A stretch of DNA of 64,000 bases from Microcyclospora pomicola (Eukaryota; Ascomycota; Dothideomycetes; Capnodiales), in contig NHNY01000003.1 of assembly GCA_002786065.1 (NCBI GenBank), positions 744,001 to 808,000 on the forward strand, read 5' to 3'. The notes beneath the pieces were generated by a model. The model made no database searches. It was not told the origin of the DNA and was given only the letters and a program-made list of their open reading frames with translations. Below are positions 43,928-54,929 of this stretch, in pieces. The stretch's first letter is position 1; the number at the start of each line of letters is the position of its first letter. A program made the translations under genes and the position numbers.

Positions 43928-44099
43928 TAATATGATACAGGCCAGAGTCCAGACCTTGTGAGAAGCGTCTTGAGGGTTCTGATCACGTTTGAGGGCAAGC
44001 TACGAACACATTGATGGGAAGTGAGTCAGTATAGTCTTATGAAGGAACTTCGTCATAATCATGGTGCCACAATGCTGGTTTGACATCTCATACCCCATG

Positions 44100-45824
44100 T
44101 CATCGTCCGTCTCGAAGATACAGATATCTCCGATACCTATCCGCCGTCCAGCGTCTGCATGGCTTGCCCCAGATCATCATCGGCACCGTCGTCATCTGAA
44201 ACACGAACGAGAGGACACCAATCGCGATGAACGTCCCTGCAAGGCCTGACGCATCGAGCCAAATACCTATTGCAACTGAGTCAGCCATGCGCGTCGCTAT
44301 GCGTTGTTCCGGAAGTAACTTACTAGACACAAACGTAAAAATGCACGCCAGACTGTTGTTCACCACCGCGACTCCCACCATACCCTCCAGAATCATCTCA
44401 GGGTACGCGTCCATGAGGTAAGCCATACTGAGGTCTCCAGCACATCCCCAGCCGAAGCCGATCATGCCCAGACCAACGTACGGTCCTGGCCACGACCACC
44501 CACGGGCGGAGCCAATGCCAAACAGCATCAGTCCCGCAGGATTGATGATGGCCGAAGGGAGGAGGAGCCACAGGCGATCTTCAGCCTCGGAGATGCCGTT
44601 CCGACCGGGTCGCGTCGCCATCCAGCGCACGAAGACGTCGGAGAGATAGCCGCCGTAAATGCAGCCGATGATCGAGCCGATCAGCGTCGGGACGTTCATC
44701 ACCGCCACGGCCGTGTCGGAGTAGTTCCACGGCGGGCCGTAGTAATTGTCTTCCTGCACGGTCAGGTAGAAGGACAACCACGCGTCTTGCGCACCCCATT
44801 GCAGTCCAGAAAACAGCACGGCCGGGAACGTGAAGATGCGGAGAATCAGCCATAGCTGATGGGCGTATTGTTTCAGACCGAGGCCGACCATCGTTGGCGA
44901 GGGTGTGATCAAAGCGATGCGCTTCATATATGGCAGACGCGGTTCTGGCGCGTTCAGCGCCTCATTGGGCAGTGAATTGGTGGGACTGTGCTCGCGCGGC
45001 TCCGCCGGTTCCTTTTCCGTAGTCTTCTGTTCTCTCGAGAAGGTTTGCGCCAGGACTGGAGCTGGCCGTTGACCGAGATAGGATTCTCGATCGAAAGACG
45101 TTTCTTCGAGGCCGAAGAAGAAGACGACGAAAGTGCCGCCGCAGATGATCGCGCTCCACCAGCCGACCCATCTCCAGCCACTGCCTACTGCGATGTATCC
45201 TGCAATCAGTGGTCCGAGAAACGTGCCGATGGAGGTGGCGAGGATGTAGACTCCGAGCACCCCGCCTCGCTGATGCGCGAAGAAGAGATCTGACAAGGAC
45301 AACTGCACCAATGCCTCCGCGCATGACTCGGACGCTCCGACGAACAACTGATTCCAGATGGTGTCGCCTCTGGTCTCGATCCTGGCGAACCAGATCGAGC
45401 CACCTAGACCAGATAGTAGGCACACGAGGTACTGAATCCTCCTGCCCCAGAGTCGGGGCATCGGACTAGCTAGCAGCGTCCAGTATCCGATACCAAGGAA
45501 GAGGACTCCCGCAGCGGTGTTCTGGACGCCATAGCTGATCCCAAGGTCGTCGGCGATAGCGTCACCCGCTGCACCAGCATCATTGGAGATCGCGGCGGTG
45601 AAGGCCGTGATGAACAGCACGAGAGTGGCGTGCCAATACTTCCTCCATGGTGACCAGTTGAGCGGGTCATTGGGCGAATTGGTCGGCGTCGGATGGAGGA
45701 CAATGTCATAGTCGCCGAGCAGAGTCGCGGTTTCGGCGTGGGCCTCGTTGACAAACAGTCGCTGCGTTCCGGCAAGCACCTCCTCGCGCTCATATTCCAG
45801 GTGAGGTTCCTGTTGGTCGTCCAT
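44100..45824 (-). CDS. MFS transporter, DHA1-type
   Basis: Two exons on the minus strand, 44324-45824 and 44100-44266, giving 555 residues. The 57-nt intron (GTAAGT...CAATAG) contains no stop and is a multiple of three, so the unspliced frame stays open. Splicing gives FTFVSSIWLDASGL, which fits the transporter family; retention adds 19 hydrophilic residues in a membrane helix. Features: cytosolic N-terminus with NDPLNWSPWRKYWH before helix 1, twelve predicted helices, a charged central loop (about 265-310), and C-terminal WGKPCRRWTADRYRR. This N- and C-terminal pattern belongs to fungal drug:H+ antiporter-like MFS carriers of the Tpo/Hol1 neighbourhood. Substrate unknown. It converges with the tetraspanin gene, with 172 bp between stops. 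Confidence 0.85.
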   Translation of the reverse strand: MDDQQEPHLEYEREEVLAGTQRLFVNEAHAETATLLGDYDIVLHPTPTNSPNDPLNWSPWRKYWHATLVLFITAFTAAISNDAGAAGDAIADDLGISYGVQNTAAGVLFLGIGYWTLLASPMPRLWGRRIQYLVCLLSGLGGSIWFARIETRGDTIWNQLFVGASESCAEALVQLSLSDLFFAHQRGGVLGVYILATSIGTFLGPLIAGYIAVGSGWRWVGWWSAIICGGTFVVFFFGLEETSFDRESYLGQRPAPVLAQTFSREQKTTEKEPAEPREHSPTNSLPNEALNAPEPRLPYMKRIALITPSPTMVGLGLKQYAHQLWLILRIFTFPAVLFSGLQWGAQDAWLSFYLTVQEDNYYGPPWNYSDTAVAVMNVPTLIGSIIGCIYGGYLSDVFVRWMATRPGRNGISEAEDRLWLLLPSAIINPAGLMLFGIGSARGWSWPGPYVGLGMIGFGWGCAGDLSMAYLMDAYPEMILEGMVGVAVVNNSLACIFTFVSSKLLPEQRIATRMADSVAIGIWLDASGLAGTFIAIGVLSFVFQMTTVPMMIWGKPCRRWTADRYRRYLYLRDGR

Positions 45825-46818
45825 TGTCGTCTAGTTGTATCGAGTGGCGCGATGTGTGCGTGAAGAATGATCTACTGGTCCAAAAACGCATCCAAGGCAG
45901 CCTGGTGTGTGCTTGCTCCTCCGCTCATGACCTCGCGCACGACATACCACCTGTCTCCAACGACGAGATATTTTCAAGTCGAAGAGGTAGAGGAAAGCCA
46001 AGCAAGCTTGAGAGCAAAAAGCAAACCGCCCAACGACGTACTATGGTCGCTAAGCGTGAGGATCGTGCCGACCAAGCGAAAAGATTTGGGTGTGGAGGCT
46101 GTGGAACCTGGCCGTCCAATACCGAAACAGCTCGAGATAAGACGGAGTAGCACGGTGATCATGCAGCCGCGTTCTCATGTTCAGTCCGCATCTACATCTG
46201 ACCTGCCTGCTAAGGTGTTAGACATATGGACAGCTTCGAATGTGTGGTGATTGCCATGCTTATGCGCCACCGACGACGTCCACGAGTGTGTGGAAAGATA
46301 TCCGCGTCGAACGGCGTCACCTCGTGGACGCCATGCTCATGCGCCAATCCACGCCGGCATCGCACCTCTCGGGCCGCGAGCTTCGATTTTGAACCGAGCG
46401 CGCGACACGCTTTCACTGGCTTAGCTGACGATGCAGTGGCGGAGTTACGTTATTTGCACGGTGTCGGGGAGCATCTGAACAACGACGAGGAACAATTGAG
46501 TTCGGCTTCGCTTGATACGCCTACGACGCTGTGCTGTCGAAGTCGTTACTGTTGGCCGGATGTCGGCACGATAGGTCTATACCCGTATTTTCACGTCAGC
46601 GTATTCGAAGCTGACTCGGACTTAACGCAATCCACTACGATTTAGGGACGATCTGCAATTGTATCTCCTCAATCAAAACATAAGTAATCCTCTCCTTTTC
46701 TATAATATTGGGTTCGACAGGCATTCTTCACGCACATTGACTGCACATAAGACGGAGCAGCTTTGCAGTATTGACAGGACTGCTCTCATCACCATCCGAC
46801 AGAAAGACTTGACTAGGG
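45825..46818. promoter_or_regulatory. divergent region between two MFS genes
   Basis: 994 bp between the start codons of the two divergent transporters. A 139-codon frame at 46226-46645 has no recognisable family and is not called. Shared control of the pair is possible. Confidence 0.45.
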
Positions 46819-48817
46819 ATGGCGGACGTCAGCCCAACCGACCTGGAGAAAGCTGAGCCGCCGCGGTCAGAACCAGCAGCAGACAACGCAGAATGGGAAG
46901 ACTCCGTTTCAAACGTCTCAAGCATCTCGACGGCACAAGATGGAGCAGTCAGAAGGAGTGTCCGGAGATCCGGGACATCGACAAGCCGTGCTGCGAGCGA
47001 ACTATCCCAAACGCCATCGCGACTCGAGTCGACCCTATCACGAATACGTTCCCGAGCGCCTCAGGCGAACTTCACGCATGCCCTCAGCCATAGCAAGACC
47101 AGCGCGGACGTGATCGTTGACTTCGAGGGACCAGATGATCCGTAAGCTGCCGTGCATTAATGCCACCAATCTCGGAGCTGACTGCGATCAGGTATCGGCC
47201 CATGAACTGGCCACAGCGGAAGAAAGTCACGACACTGATCCTGTATGGCGCGTGTGCCATGGGTTCTTCCTTCAACTCCGCGATCTTCTCTACAGCCTCG
47301 CAGCAAGTGGCGGCAGAATACCATGTCAGCACAATCGTCACATCATTGACGACATCTGTAAGCGAGCGCATTCTTCCGCGACCACTTATCATGCCACTGA
47401 CCGAAGCAGATGGTTCTTCTAGGCTTCGCCACGGGGCCACTGCTATGGGGACCTTTATCCGAAGTATATGGCCGCAAATTCGTCGTCATGATCCCGTACT
47501 TCGTTGGTAGCTTGTTTGTATTTGCATGCGGAGCGTCCAAGGACATTCAGTCGATACTTATCACCCGTTTCTTCCAGGGATTCTTTGGTAGCAGTCCCAT
47601 CACCAACACCGGCGGCGTGCTCGGCGACATCTTCACTGCCAAAGAGCGAGGGAACGCCATCATCATCTACTCCTTATCTGTGGTTGGTGGTCCTGTCCTA
47701 GCCCCCATCATAGGAAGTGCCATTGTCAGCTCAAGTCTTCGCTGGAGATGGACCATGTTCATCGTCGGCATCTACCAGGTCTTCATTTGGTCGCTCGGGA
47801 TGCTTCTCCTCGACGAATCATATGGTCCGGTGCTTCTCCTACGAAAAGCGCGCGTTCTCCGCTACGAAACTGGCAACTGGGCTCTCCATGCACGTCACGA
47901 GGAGTGGAATGTCTCGATGAAGGATCTCGCGCGCAAATATTTGGTCCGACCGTTCCAGCTACTCGCCACGCCCATCTGCTTCCTCATGACGTTCTATGCC
48001 AGTTTCGTGTACGGCTTGATCTACGGCACCTTCTCCGCATTCCCGATCGTGTTCGAAGGACAACGCGGCTGGGGTCCTGTCGTCGGGTCACTTCCCTTCC
48101 TCGCGCTGCTGCTCGGTCTGATCCTCGGTCTGTCCACCAATGCGCTGAATCAGCGCTTCTACATCCGCGCCGTCGATGCCAACAATGGCAAGCCTGTTCC
48201 CGAAGCCCGCCTCTACCCGATGATGCTCGGATCGGTCATCTTCACGGCGGGCATCTTCATCTTCGCATGGACATCGACGCCACCCTCCATCCCCTGGATC
48301 GCGCCGTGTATTGGCATCGCCCTTGTCGGCTTCGGCTTCTTCCCAGTCTTCCAATGCTCACTGAACTATGTCCGTCTGCCCTGCCTCTTCCTCTTCCACC
48401 TGAACTCGACCGATGACCCGCTAACGCGCCACCAGATCATCGACACATTCATCACCGTCTCCGCCTCGGCCGTCGGTGCCAGCGTCTTCATGCGCAGCAT
48501 GTTCGCCGCCGCCTTCCCCATCTTCATGGTACGTCAACTCCCGCCGTCCGAACCATACCCCCTGCATATCCTCCCAGCCTTCCTATCCCCGCAAATCTTC
48601 GAAGACACCCCTCCCATTACTTTGACCCGCAAAATCACTCGACTGACTCTCTCTCCTCGCTCCACAGGGTCCTATGCTCGACGCCATGGGCACGCGCTGG
48701 GGCATCTCCGTCTTCGGCTTCGTCGCCGTCGCCATGCTGCCCGTCCCCTACCTCTTCTACATCTTCGGCAAGCGCATCCGCGCGCGCTCCGCCTGGTCGG
48801 CCGAGAGCGCCAACTGA
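46819..48817 (+). CDS. MFS transporter, polyamine/DHA1-type
   Basis: Five exons: 46819-47141, 47192-47357, 47410-48369, 48436-48528 and 48668-48817, giving 563 residues. The third intron (48370-48435, 66 nt, GTCCGT...ACCAG) is stopless and a multiple of three. Removing it gives FQCSLNYIIDTFITV, the expected family sequence. The N-terminal 105 residues are Ser/Arg-rich and cytosolic. Then come DPYRPMNWPQRKK, motif A-like GPLLWGPLSEVYGRK, FQGFFGSSPITNTGGVLGDIF and twelve helices. This signature belongs to fungal DHA1 carriers that include the Tpo polyamine exporters and drug efflux pumps. The C-terminus is short and basic. Substrate not predictable from sequence. Divergent from the other MFS gene. 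Confidence 0.87.
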
Positions 48818-49697
48818 AGCCAACTCGAAGCCGAGCTCGTCGATACGTTCCCCGACGTAAAGTATGATGCAGAAGAAATCCTCGCCCGAACGTGACCAGA
48901 TTTCCCTAGAGAGGGATTGCGCACGCGAGTCGAGTATTGGTGGGATTCATCGGGACGAAAAAGGCTGGAAACCACGCATAACGTAGACCTTCGCGACCTT
49001 TGAACCGTTCACGAAAAATTCTCTATCTCCAGAGCCGCAACCAGATCTGAAAGAAACTCATCGGAATAGATCGAACGATTTCAAGCGCCCGTGAAGTTTT
49101 TGTTAAGAGGGTTAATGAGCATCGGCATTGAAATGGGGTGTAACTGTCAACGGATACTCCTTTTGATCAGGGAATTTGAAGAGATTCCCTACACTTTGAT
49201 CTTTCATCTCTTAACATTCATGTTGGTCATTAATTTTCACTAATCTTGATGCATCTGGGCGAATTCAATCACAATGACCGATAGGAAAAGGAAAGGAGAT
49301 ATATACCCACCACAACAATCTATGAGTGGCGCGGGGTGGAGAAGTGATGTTGGAACGGTGGTGGATTGGAAAAGAAGAAGGAGATTGGTCCAAAGGTGGA
49401 ATTTTGAAGCGCGTGTTTAGCGTTGATACATCATGTTCTGGCAGGGAGGAGGTATGAAAAAGGGATTAGAGATATCTATGGCGACACTGGCTGGAGGAAG
49501 GTGTCCAGGACGTGCGTAAGCCATGGCGTGAAAATGCCTAGTTATCAGGGATTCGGAAGATCCATCCAATGCGCATCCTTTCGCCGTATCCTGACTTGTT
49601 CGCCATGCAGTAGCGTAAAATAGTGACCTCCACTTCCAAAACGCCTGCGCCCTCCATCATGACTTTGAGGCACGAATGCATCATCTCTCAGACGACT
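48818..49697. other. intergenic, AT-rich, between convergent genes
   Basis: 880 bp between the MFS stop and the amino-acid transporter stop. The part from about 49000 to 49300 is clearly AT-richer than the rest of the window. No gene or repeat was recognised. Confidence 0.5.
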
Positions 49698-51207
49698 CTA
49701 GGTATATGAGGCGGAATTGCACGTGAACGAGCCACGGACGGAGCCGGAGCCGTATGATGAGAGGATATCCTCGACACTGGCATACGTGCCAAGACCGAGG
49801 GTGGCGACGCCGATGCCGAGACAGATGGCGTTGAGGATGGAGAGGGAGATGTTCTTCCAGCCGCGGTACCATTTGCCTTCCTTGATGAGCTGGAACCAGA
49901 AGAGGGCGGGAAAGTAGAAGGTGAAGCCGGAGATGAAGAGGGAGGAGATCAGGCCGAGCAGGGCGTTGAAGAAGGGGATGGCTTCGGCGATGACCCAGGC
50001 GATCAGGGTGAGGCCGGCGAGGAGCGCGATCCAGATGAGCCAGCCGGCTTTGGTGTTGGTGTAGCGGATCGGCGAGTTCTTCTTGTAGATGCGGTTGATG
50101 ATGTAGCGGCCGACGACGGTGCCGTTGATGCTGCCGGAGATGAAGATGACGGGGAGGGCGACGCCGAACGCCACACGCGAGACGACGGAGCCGGCGGAGA
50201 GCAGCGCGGGACTCTTGACATCCGCGCCCACGAAGGCATAGATAAGGCCGCCGGTGAGCGTGTAGATGAAGATCTCGATCAGTCCGAGAGCCCAGATGGA
50301 CTTGACGTAGTCCCGGGGGGTGTGCATCTCGCTCATGAAGGAGAATTGGCACACAGCGAACTGGATCGTGATTAGCTTCGATCGTCAGTGCTTGGTAAAG
50401 TGAATAACATACCGAATACGCAAAGATGATATTGGTGGTGGCAAGGAAACCACTAGCAAGAGTCGTGTCCTCCGGAGGCCACACAGTCCAGTTCACGCCG
50501 CTCAGGCCGCCCGGGGCCTTGCCAGCCTCGACACCAGTCGCGACGATGGTGATCATGATGGCGACGATGATCGAGACGAAGTCAATGTAGCCCAGAATCG
50601 CGAATTCGGCGAAGCTAGGAGGTAAGGCAACCACGAATAGTAGGATAGCAGAGATGATGCTCCAGACGAGTGCGCAGATCTTGGGGTCGCTGACGATATC
50701 GATCCACGCAATTGTTCCAGTCAAGGTGTGAGAGCCGACGAGAAGCACGAGAAGCAGCACGAACATGACGCTGGCCAACTCGTAGCCGAACCTGCCCCAG
50801 ATGAGGCGCACGCCATCTGCGTAGTGCTCGACCTCGGGATACTTGATCTTGACCTGGCCGACCACATAGCTGGTGTAGATGGCGATCAGGCCGAGCCCAA
50901 TGCTCAACAGCACGCCAGGAACCATGCCCAGCGTCGCGAACGCCGACGGGATCGACAACGAACCCAGCGCAATGGCTTCGACGATCAGACAGACGGTCAA
51001 GTGCTTCCAGCCCAGCTTGTTGTAGCGCGCTTCGCCCGCCGAGACGGAAGCGGTGGGCGCCAGGTCGGAGAACTCGCCACCTTTCTCGGCATCCTTGGGA
51101 TAATGGGGCGGCGTCGAGGAGGAGCTGAGATCACTAGGCCGGTGCTGTGCGCCTTCGCTCAAGGTGCCTGGAAGAGCGACGACGTGGTTCTTGTGGTTGT
51201 GCGACAT
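49698..51207 (-). CDS. AAAP-family amino acid transporter
   Basis: Two exons on the minus strand, 50413-51207 and 49698-50360, giving 485 residues. The 52-nt intron (GTATGT...CCAG) joins IIFAYS to FAVCQFSF. The ATG at 51207 (MSHNHKNH) was chosen; an in-frame ATG at 51243 adds 12 residues. A cytosolic N-terminus of about 60 residues precedes around eleven helices. Family marks: NKLGWKHLTVCLIVEAIALGSLSIPSAFATLGM, TNIIFAYSFAVCQFSFMSEM and TPRDYVKSIW, as in the fungal neutral/aromatic amino-acid permease Mtr and its relatives. Known family role: proton-coupled uptake of neutral and aromatic amino acids across the plasma membrane. Substrate here is inferred only from the family. It lies 1.5 kb from the amine oxidase fusion, back to back with it. 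Confidence 0.9.
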
Positions 51208-52708
51208 GTTGGGAGGAGGAGCTCTTGAGATCCGACGCTGCACAGCCCGGGAATTGGCAAGAATATGCTTGAGGATGATGATGCGAAAGCAAGTCTTTCA
51301 GGTCGCAACCGCGCCAGAAGATGCAGCGATCAAGCAGGAAGTGCAGCGATAGAAATAGGCCGGCGCACGGAATTTGATCTTGGTCAGTAGGAAGATGAGG
51401 ACGTCTTCATGGTGCACGGGTAGTGAGACTGTGAGAGTGGGAGTTGGGAAGGTGTCAGCGGAGAGCACCCAAGGCTTGGAATAGCACCGACTCTCTTACA
51501 CATTGAAGCTTCGGTGCTAGCGACGCACGGCACGCCACTATCGAGCTGGCGGTGGTCACCCTCTCCATTTGCCGCCATTAGCCGCACGAATGAGCCTCTA
51601 GTCAGCAGCACGCGAGCACTCTTATTGCGTTAAGGTGCAATTCATGACAGCTTAGTCTCTTCTCTAACCGGCCTTGAACGTCTCTTACGTTGCATCCGAA
51701 CTCGAATATCCCACGTGAAGGACGTGGTCTGAGTGATGTCGAATCCGACTCTGTAATCGACTGGGAATCGTCTTACCCAAAGCCTTTATCATCCATAATC
51801 TCGTATGTGGCGCATCGTAGGGATTCCCCCCCAGATGACGTAGAGTATCTAAGGTAAGGTACCTTCTATCACAATCGAACAAGCCTTGACATCTTCCTTG
51901 CTTGTTGGTAACGTATGCGAGACCTCTCCCTAACCGATCCAATGAACCACCAGCCAAGACAAATGGAAAGCTTTATCGATCTGCGGTTGCGTCTGACACA
52001 TGACCAGCGATGCTGCTGACCTATGGCCTTGTAAGTGTACAGCTCTGCAATCGACCACATCCCAGACTCAGCGTAGGTCGCATCATCGATACTACTATGC
52101 TGCAATCAACCGCCTGCTGATAATGCCCATCTTAATCCTTCCATCGCCCTCGTTACAGTCCCAGGATCATCGATATCAACAACCCTGGCCGTGCCGCATC
52201 ACCGCCAAGCGAAGCTCGGATACCAGTCCTCCGACCCAACCGTACGCACAGTCCCGGATCCTTTCAATCGGTCGTCGGCATACTGCAAACGGGCCCCAAA
52301 AGCATCCCCAACACATCATTCCTTATCTTTCGCGCAACGCCTGAACTGAAATTTCACTCTCCTGTATCTACTGCTGCAATACTCATTGGTGGGAAGCAGT
52401 GGTATCTAGACTGTTGACGTGTCGCAGCACGGCGTTAATTGCTTGGCTGTGTGTGCTGGGTTGCAGATCATCCCTGCGGCAGAGTGGGAGCTTGGGACTG
52501 GCGCGCGCGCGGACGGCCCGATTGCTAAGGCGTTCCCACGTCCTTGCGGTACGAGGGGAGATTGAAGTAGAAAACTTCATCGATGTCAGAGATATATGTT
52601 GGACCACATTCAGGCCAACAGTTCATAATCGGTCTGACGCGATAATAATGTGTCGAGTGGAGAGTCACATACTGATGCTATCCGATCATCATATCTCATC
52701 ATTCGAGG
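51208..52708. other. intergenic, transporter promoter to amine oxidase 3' end
   Basis: 1.5 kb without a supported gene. Short frames on both strands show no family resemblance. No terminal inverted repeats or tRNA-type sequence was found by eye. Confidence 0.45.
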
Positions 52709-54593
52709 TTACAACTTCGCCTTATTGAGAGCGAGCAACACTTCCTGTGCACCACGCTCGCCGGATCGCACTGCCCCTTCCATGTAGCCCTTCCACTCAA
52801 ACGCAGTCTCCGTCCCCACAAAGTGTACTCGGCCCGTCGGCGCACGAAGGACATGCTCGAATGAGGTCAGTCCACCCGGGGCCATTACCGGGCAGGGACA
52901 GCCTCGCGTCCATTGCTCGTTCTTCCAGATCTGCTCCACGACTTCATATGGCTCGTCCACGGTCGCGAAAGGTCCGAAGAGAGTGCGGATCTTGGTGAGG
53001 ACGGCTTCTTGCCGTTTTGCCGGCGGCAATTGCATCCACTCGCGCGCCGGCTGGCCGGTGATGAAGCATGTCAGGCTATACTCTTGGGCATCGTCGTTGC
53101 TGGTATCGCGAGTGACCGCGAACGGTCCATGGACGGTCTGTGAGAGGCCACAGAGTCCTGATTCTCGCCACCACGGTCGTTTGTATATCGTGATGACTTT
53201 GCAATAGTCTCCAAGTCGAGTGGAATTGGCGAGCTGCGTCTTCTCCGCTGGAAGTGCAGGCGAGAAGGAGATATCTTTGTATAGTGGCGTAGGCAGCGAG
53301 ACAATCACACGTGCCGCTGTGTAGATCCCTCGTGCGGAAACGACACGTACGACGCCGTCCATCTGCTCGATTGCTCGTACAGGCGAGAGAAGCGAAAGAC
53401 AGGCCGGCTTGAGTTCACTCGCAAGGCCGCGTGCTATGCTTTGGGTGCCCTGCTTGACTCGGAGATATTGTCCACCATCCTTGCAGTCACTACGCATCTG
53501 CATGTAACCACCTCCGGACTTCGCATAGTCAAGGAAGTATGCGACGCTGACTTCTGAAGGCTCGACTCCCAGCATGGCTCTTGTACCAATGGTGAGCGCG
53601 TTCAGCGCATGTTCGCCACCGCCCTGAGCCAATATCCAGTCCTCGAAGGTCAGGTGGTCTAGGTCTTTACGAATCTTCTGCGCTGACGCCACCACATTTC
53701 CTAGATCGATCTTTTGACAGGTCTCTTCAAACAGGTCTCGGACGCGGATGATATCCGCTATCTCAGCGTCGTCCTTGCCATCGGAGAGGAGCTGTCCATA
53801 CGGATGGACTTTCAGGTTGCCAATGCCTTGGTCGACAATGATCTTACCTTCTGTGTTCTGGGTGATGAGGTCCAGACCATACCGTTGAGCAAGTGCAAAT
53901 ACCTTGCTCATATTAGTATCGTTGATCCAGGCGGCACCGACATCATGAGTCGATCCATGGACTGGCTTGGACCATGTCTTGCCCCCGACTCGATCGCGAG
54001 CCTCCAGCACTTTCACAGACAGACCAGCTTTCTGCAGGTCAACGGCAGCTTGAAGACCACTCAGGCCAGCTCCCACCACGACCACGTCAACATGCTCGAG
54101 AGGCGCCTGGGGAATAGCTGCAATAGCTTCGATCTCGAAGATGATCTCTGGACCGGCCAGTTTCGGCACTGGTATCAGAGTGGAATTGGGCCGATGACCG
54201 TCCAGGAACTTCAGCAATGCTGGTCGGTGGCGAGTGTTGGTGTGATCGTAGTCCACGATGTAGTACGTCAGCTTGAGAATATCGCTCACCTATACGTAAC
54301 GAGCCATGAGTATTATTTCCAACACACCGTGTACAAGTCTGTGGTTTGTGACCTACTTGTGCACCTGCCGCTTCCAGACACCGGCTGAGATTGGCAAAAG
54401 CTTCCTCGATCTGTTCTACAGGCTCCTTGGGGATCGAGCCATCGAGCTTACGACCGATTTGCCCCGCTGTAGTGATGATGTTGGCAGGCCCAGAAGGTTG
54501 AGCTACGTGGGTGTAGAAAGGCGAGGGATTGACCATGTGCGGATTGAAGGTGGTGCTGCCACCTGGAGGTTTGGGCGGATCATTAGGAGCCAT
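52709..54593 (-). CDS. Rid-domain / flavin amine oxidase fusion, peroxisomal signal
   Basis: Two exons on the minus strand, 54357-54593 and 52709-54289, giving 605 residues. The 67-nt intron (GTAGGT...GTATAG) lies inside the Rid domain, joining LEAAGAQ to VSDILKLTYY. The second half of the Rid domain and all of the oxidase share one exon, so the fusion is not an annotation artefact. Residues 1-139 form a YjgF/YER057c/UK114 (Rid) domain (TTAGQIGR, FEIEAIA). From about 147 comes the FAD Rossmann motif DVVVVGAGLSG, then EARDRVGGKTW and the C-terminal FAD site FVGTETAFEWKGYMEGAVRSGERG of monoamine oxidases. Cys543 (RGCPCP) aligns with the cysteine that binds FAD covalently in MAO-A/B. The last three residues, AKL, fit a PTS1 peroxisomal signal. 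Likely reaction: amine + O2 to imine/aldehyde, ammonia and H2O2. Substrate unknown. Confidence 0.88.
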
Positions 54594-54929
54594 TGGTAGC
54601 AGAACTGTACTCGATACTTATTCAGACGCGGAGTTGTGAAGGCTGGGCAATGTGTTATGTAGTTACGGTGTCTCAGCTGCGATGCTTGCAGGAACCTTGG
54701 GCTGGTGAGCCAAACACGCTTTGGATCCCGTGCAGCTCATCCATTAGGCTGATCGTATTGCATACCGCCAGATAACTAGCATGTTTCTTTGATCCATCCC
54801 ACTCCAGCAGAGATACCAGCGCTCGTGCTGTCATATACGCCTGGCGGTCCACTTCTACCGCATCGACATCTCGGTAGGTAGCCTTCCACCATGAAGCAAT
54901 ACAGTGTCAAGCTCTTCTACACCACAATC
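54594..54929. promoter_or_regulatory. bidirectional promoter, amine oxidase / SDR
   Basis: 336 bp between divergent ATGs. It contains one AGATAA at 54770-54775, which fits the HGATAR core bound by fungal nitrogen GATA factors (AreA/Nit2). A single site is weak evidence of nitrogen control. Confidence 0.5.

Noticed and set aside
46226-46645. 139-codon open frame between the two MFS genes
   Set aside because: Cys/Arg/Ser-rich translation without family resemblance, lying in the shared upstream region of divergent genes.
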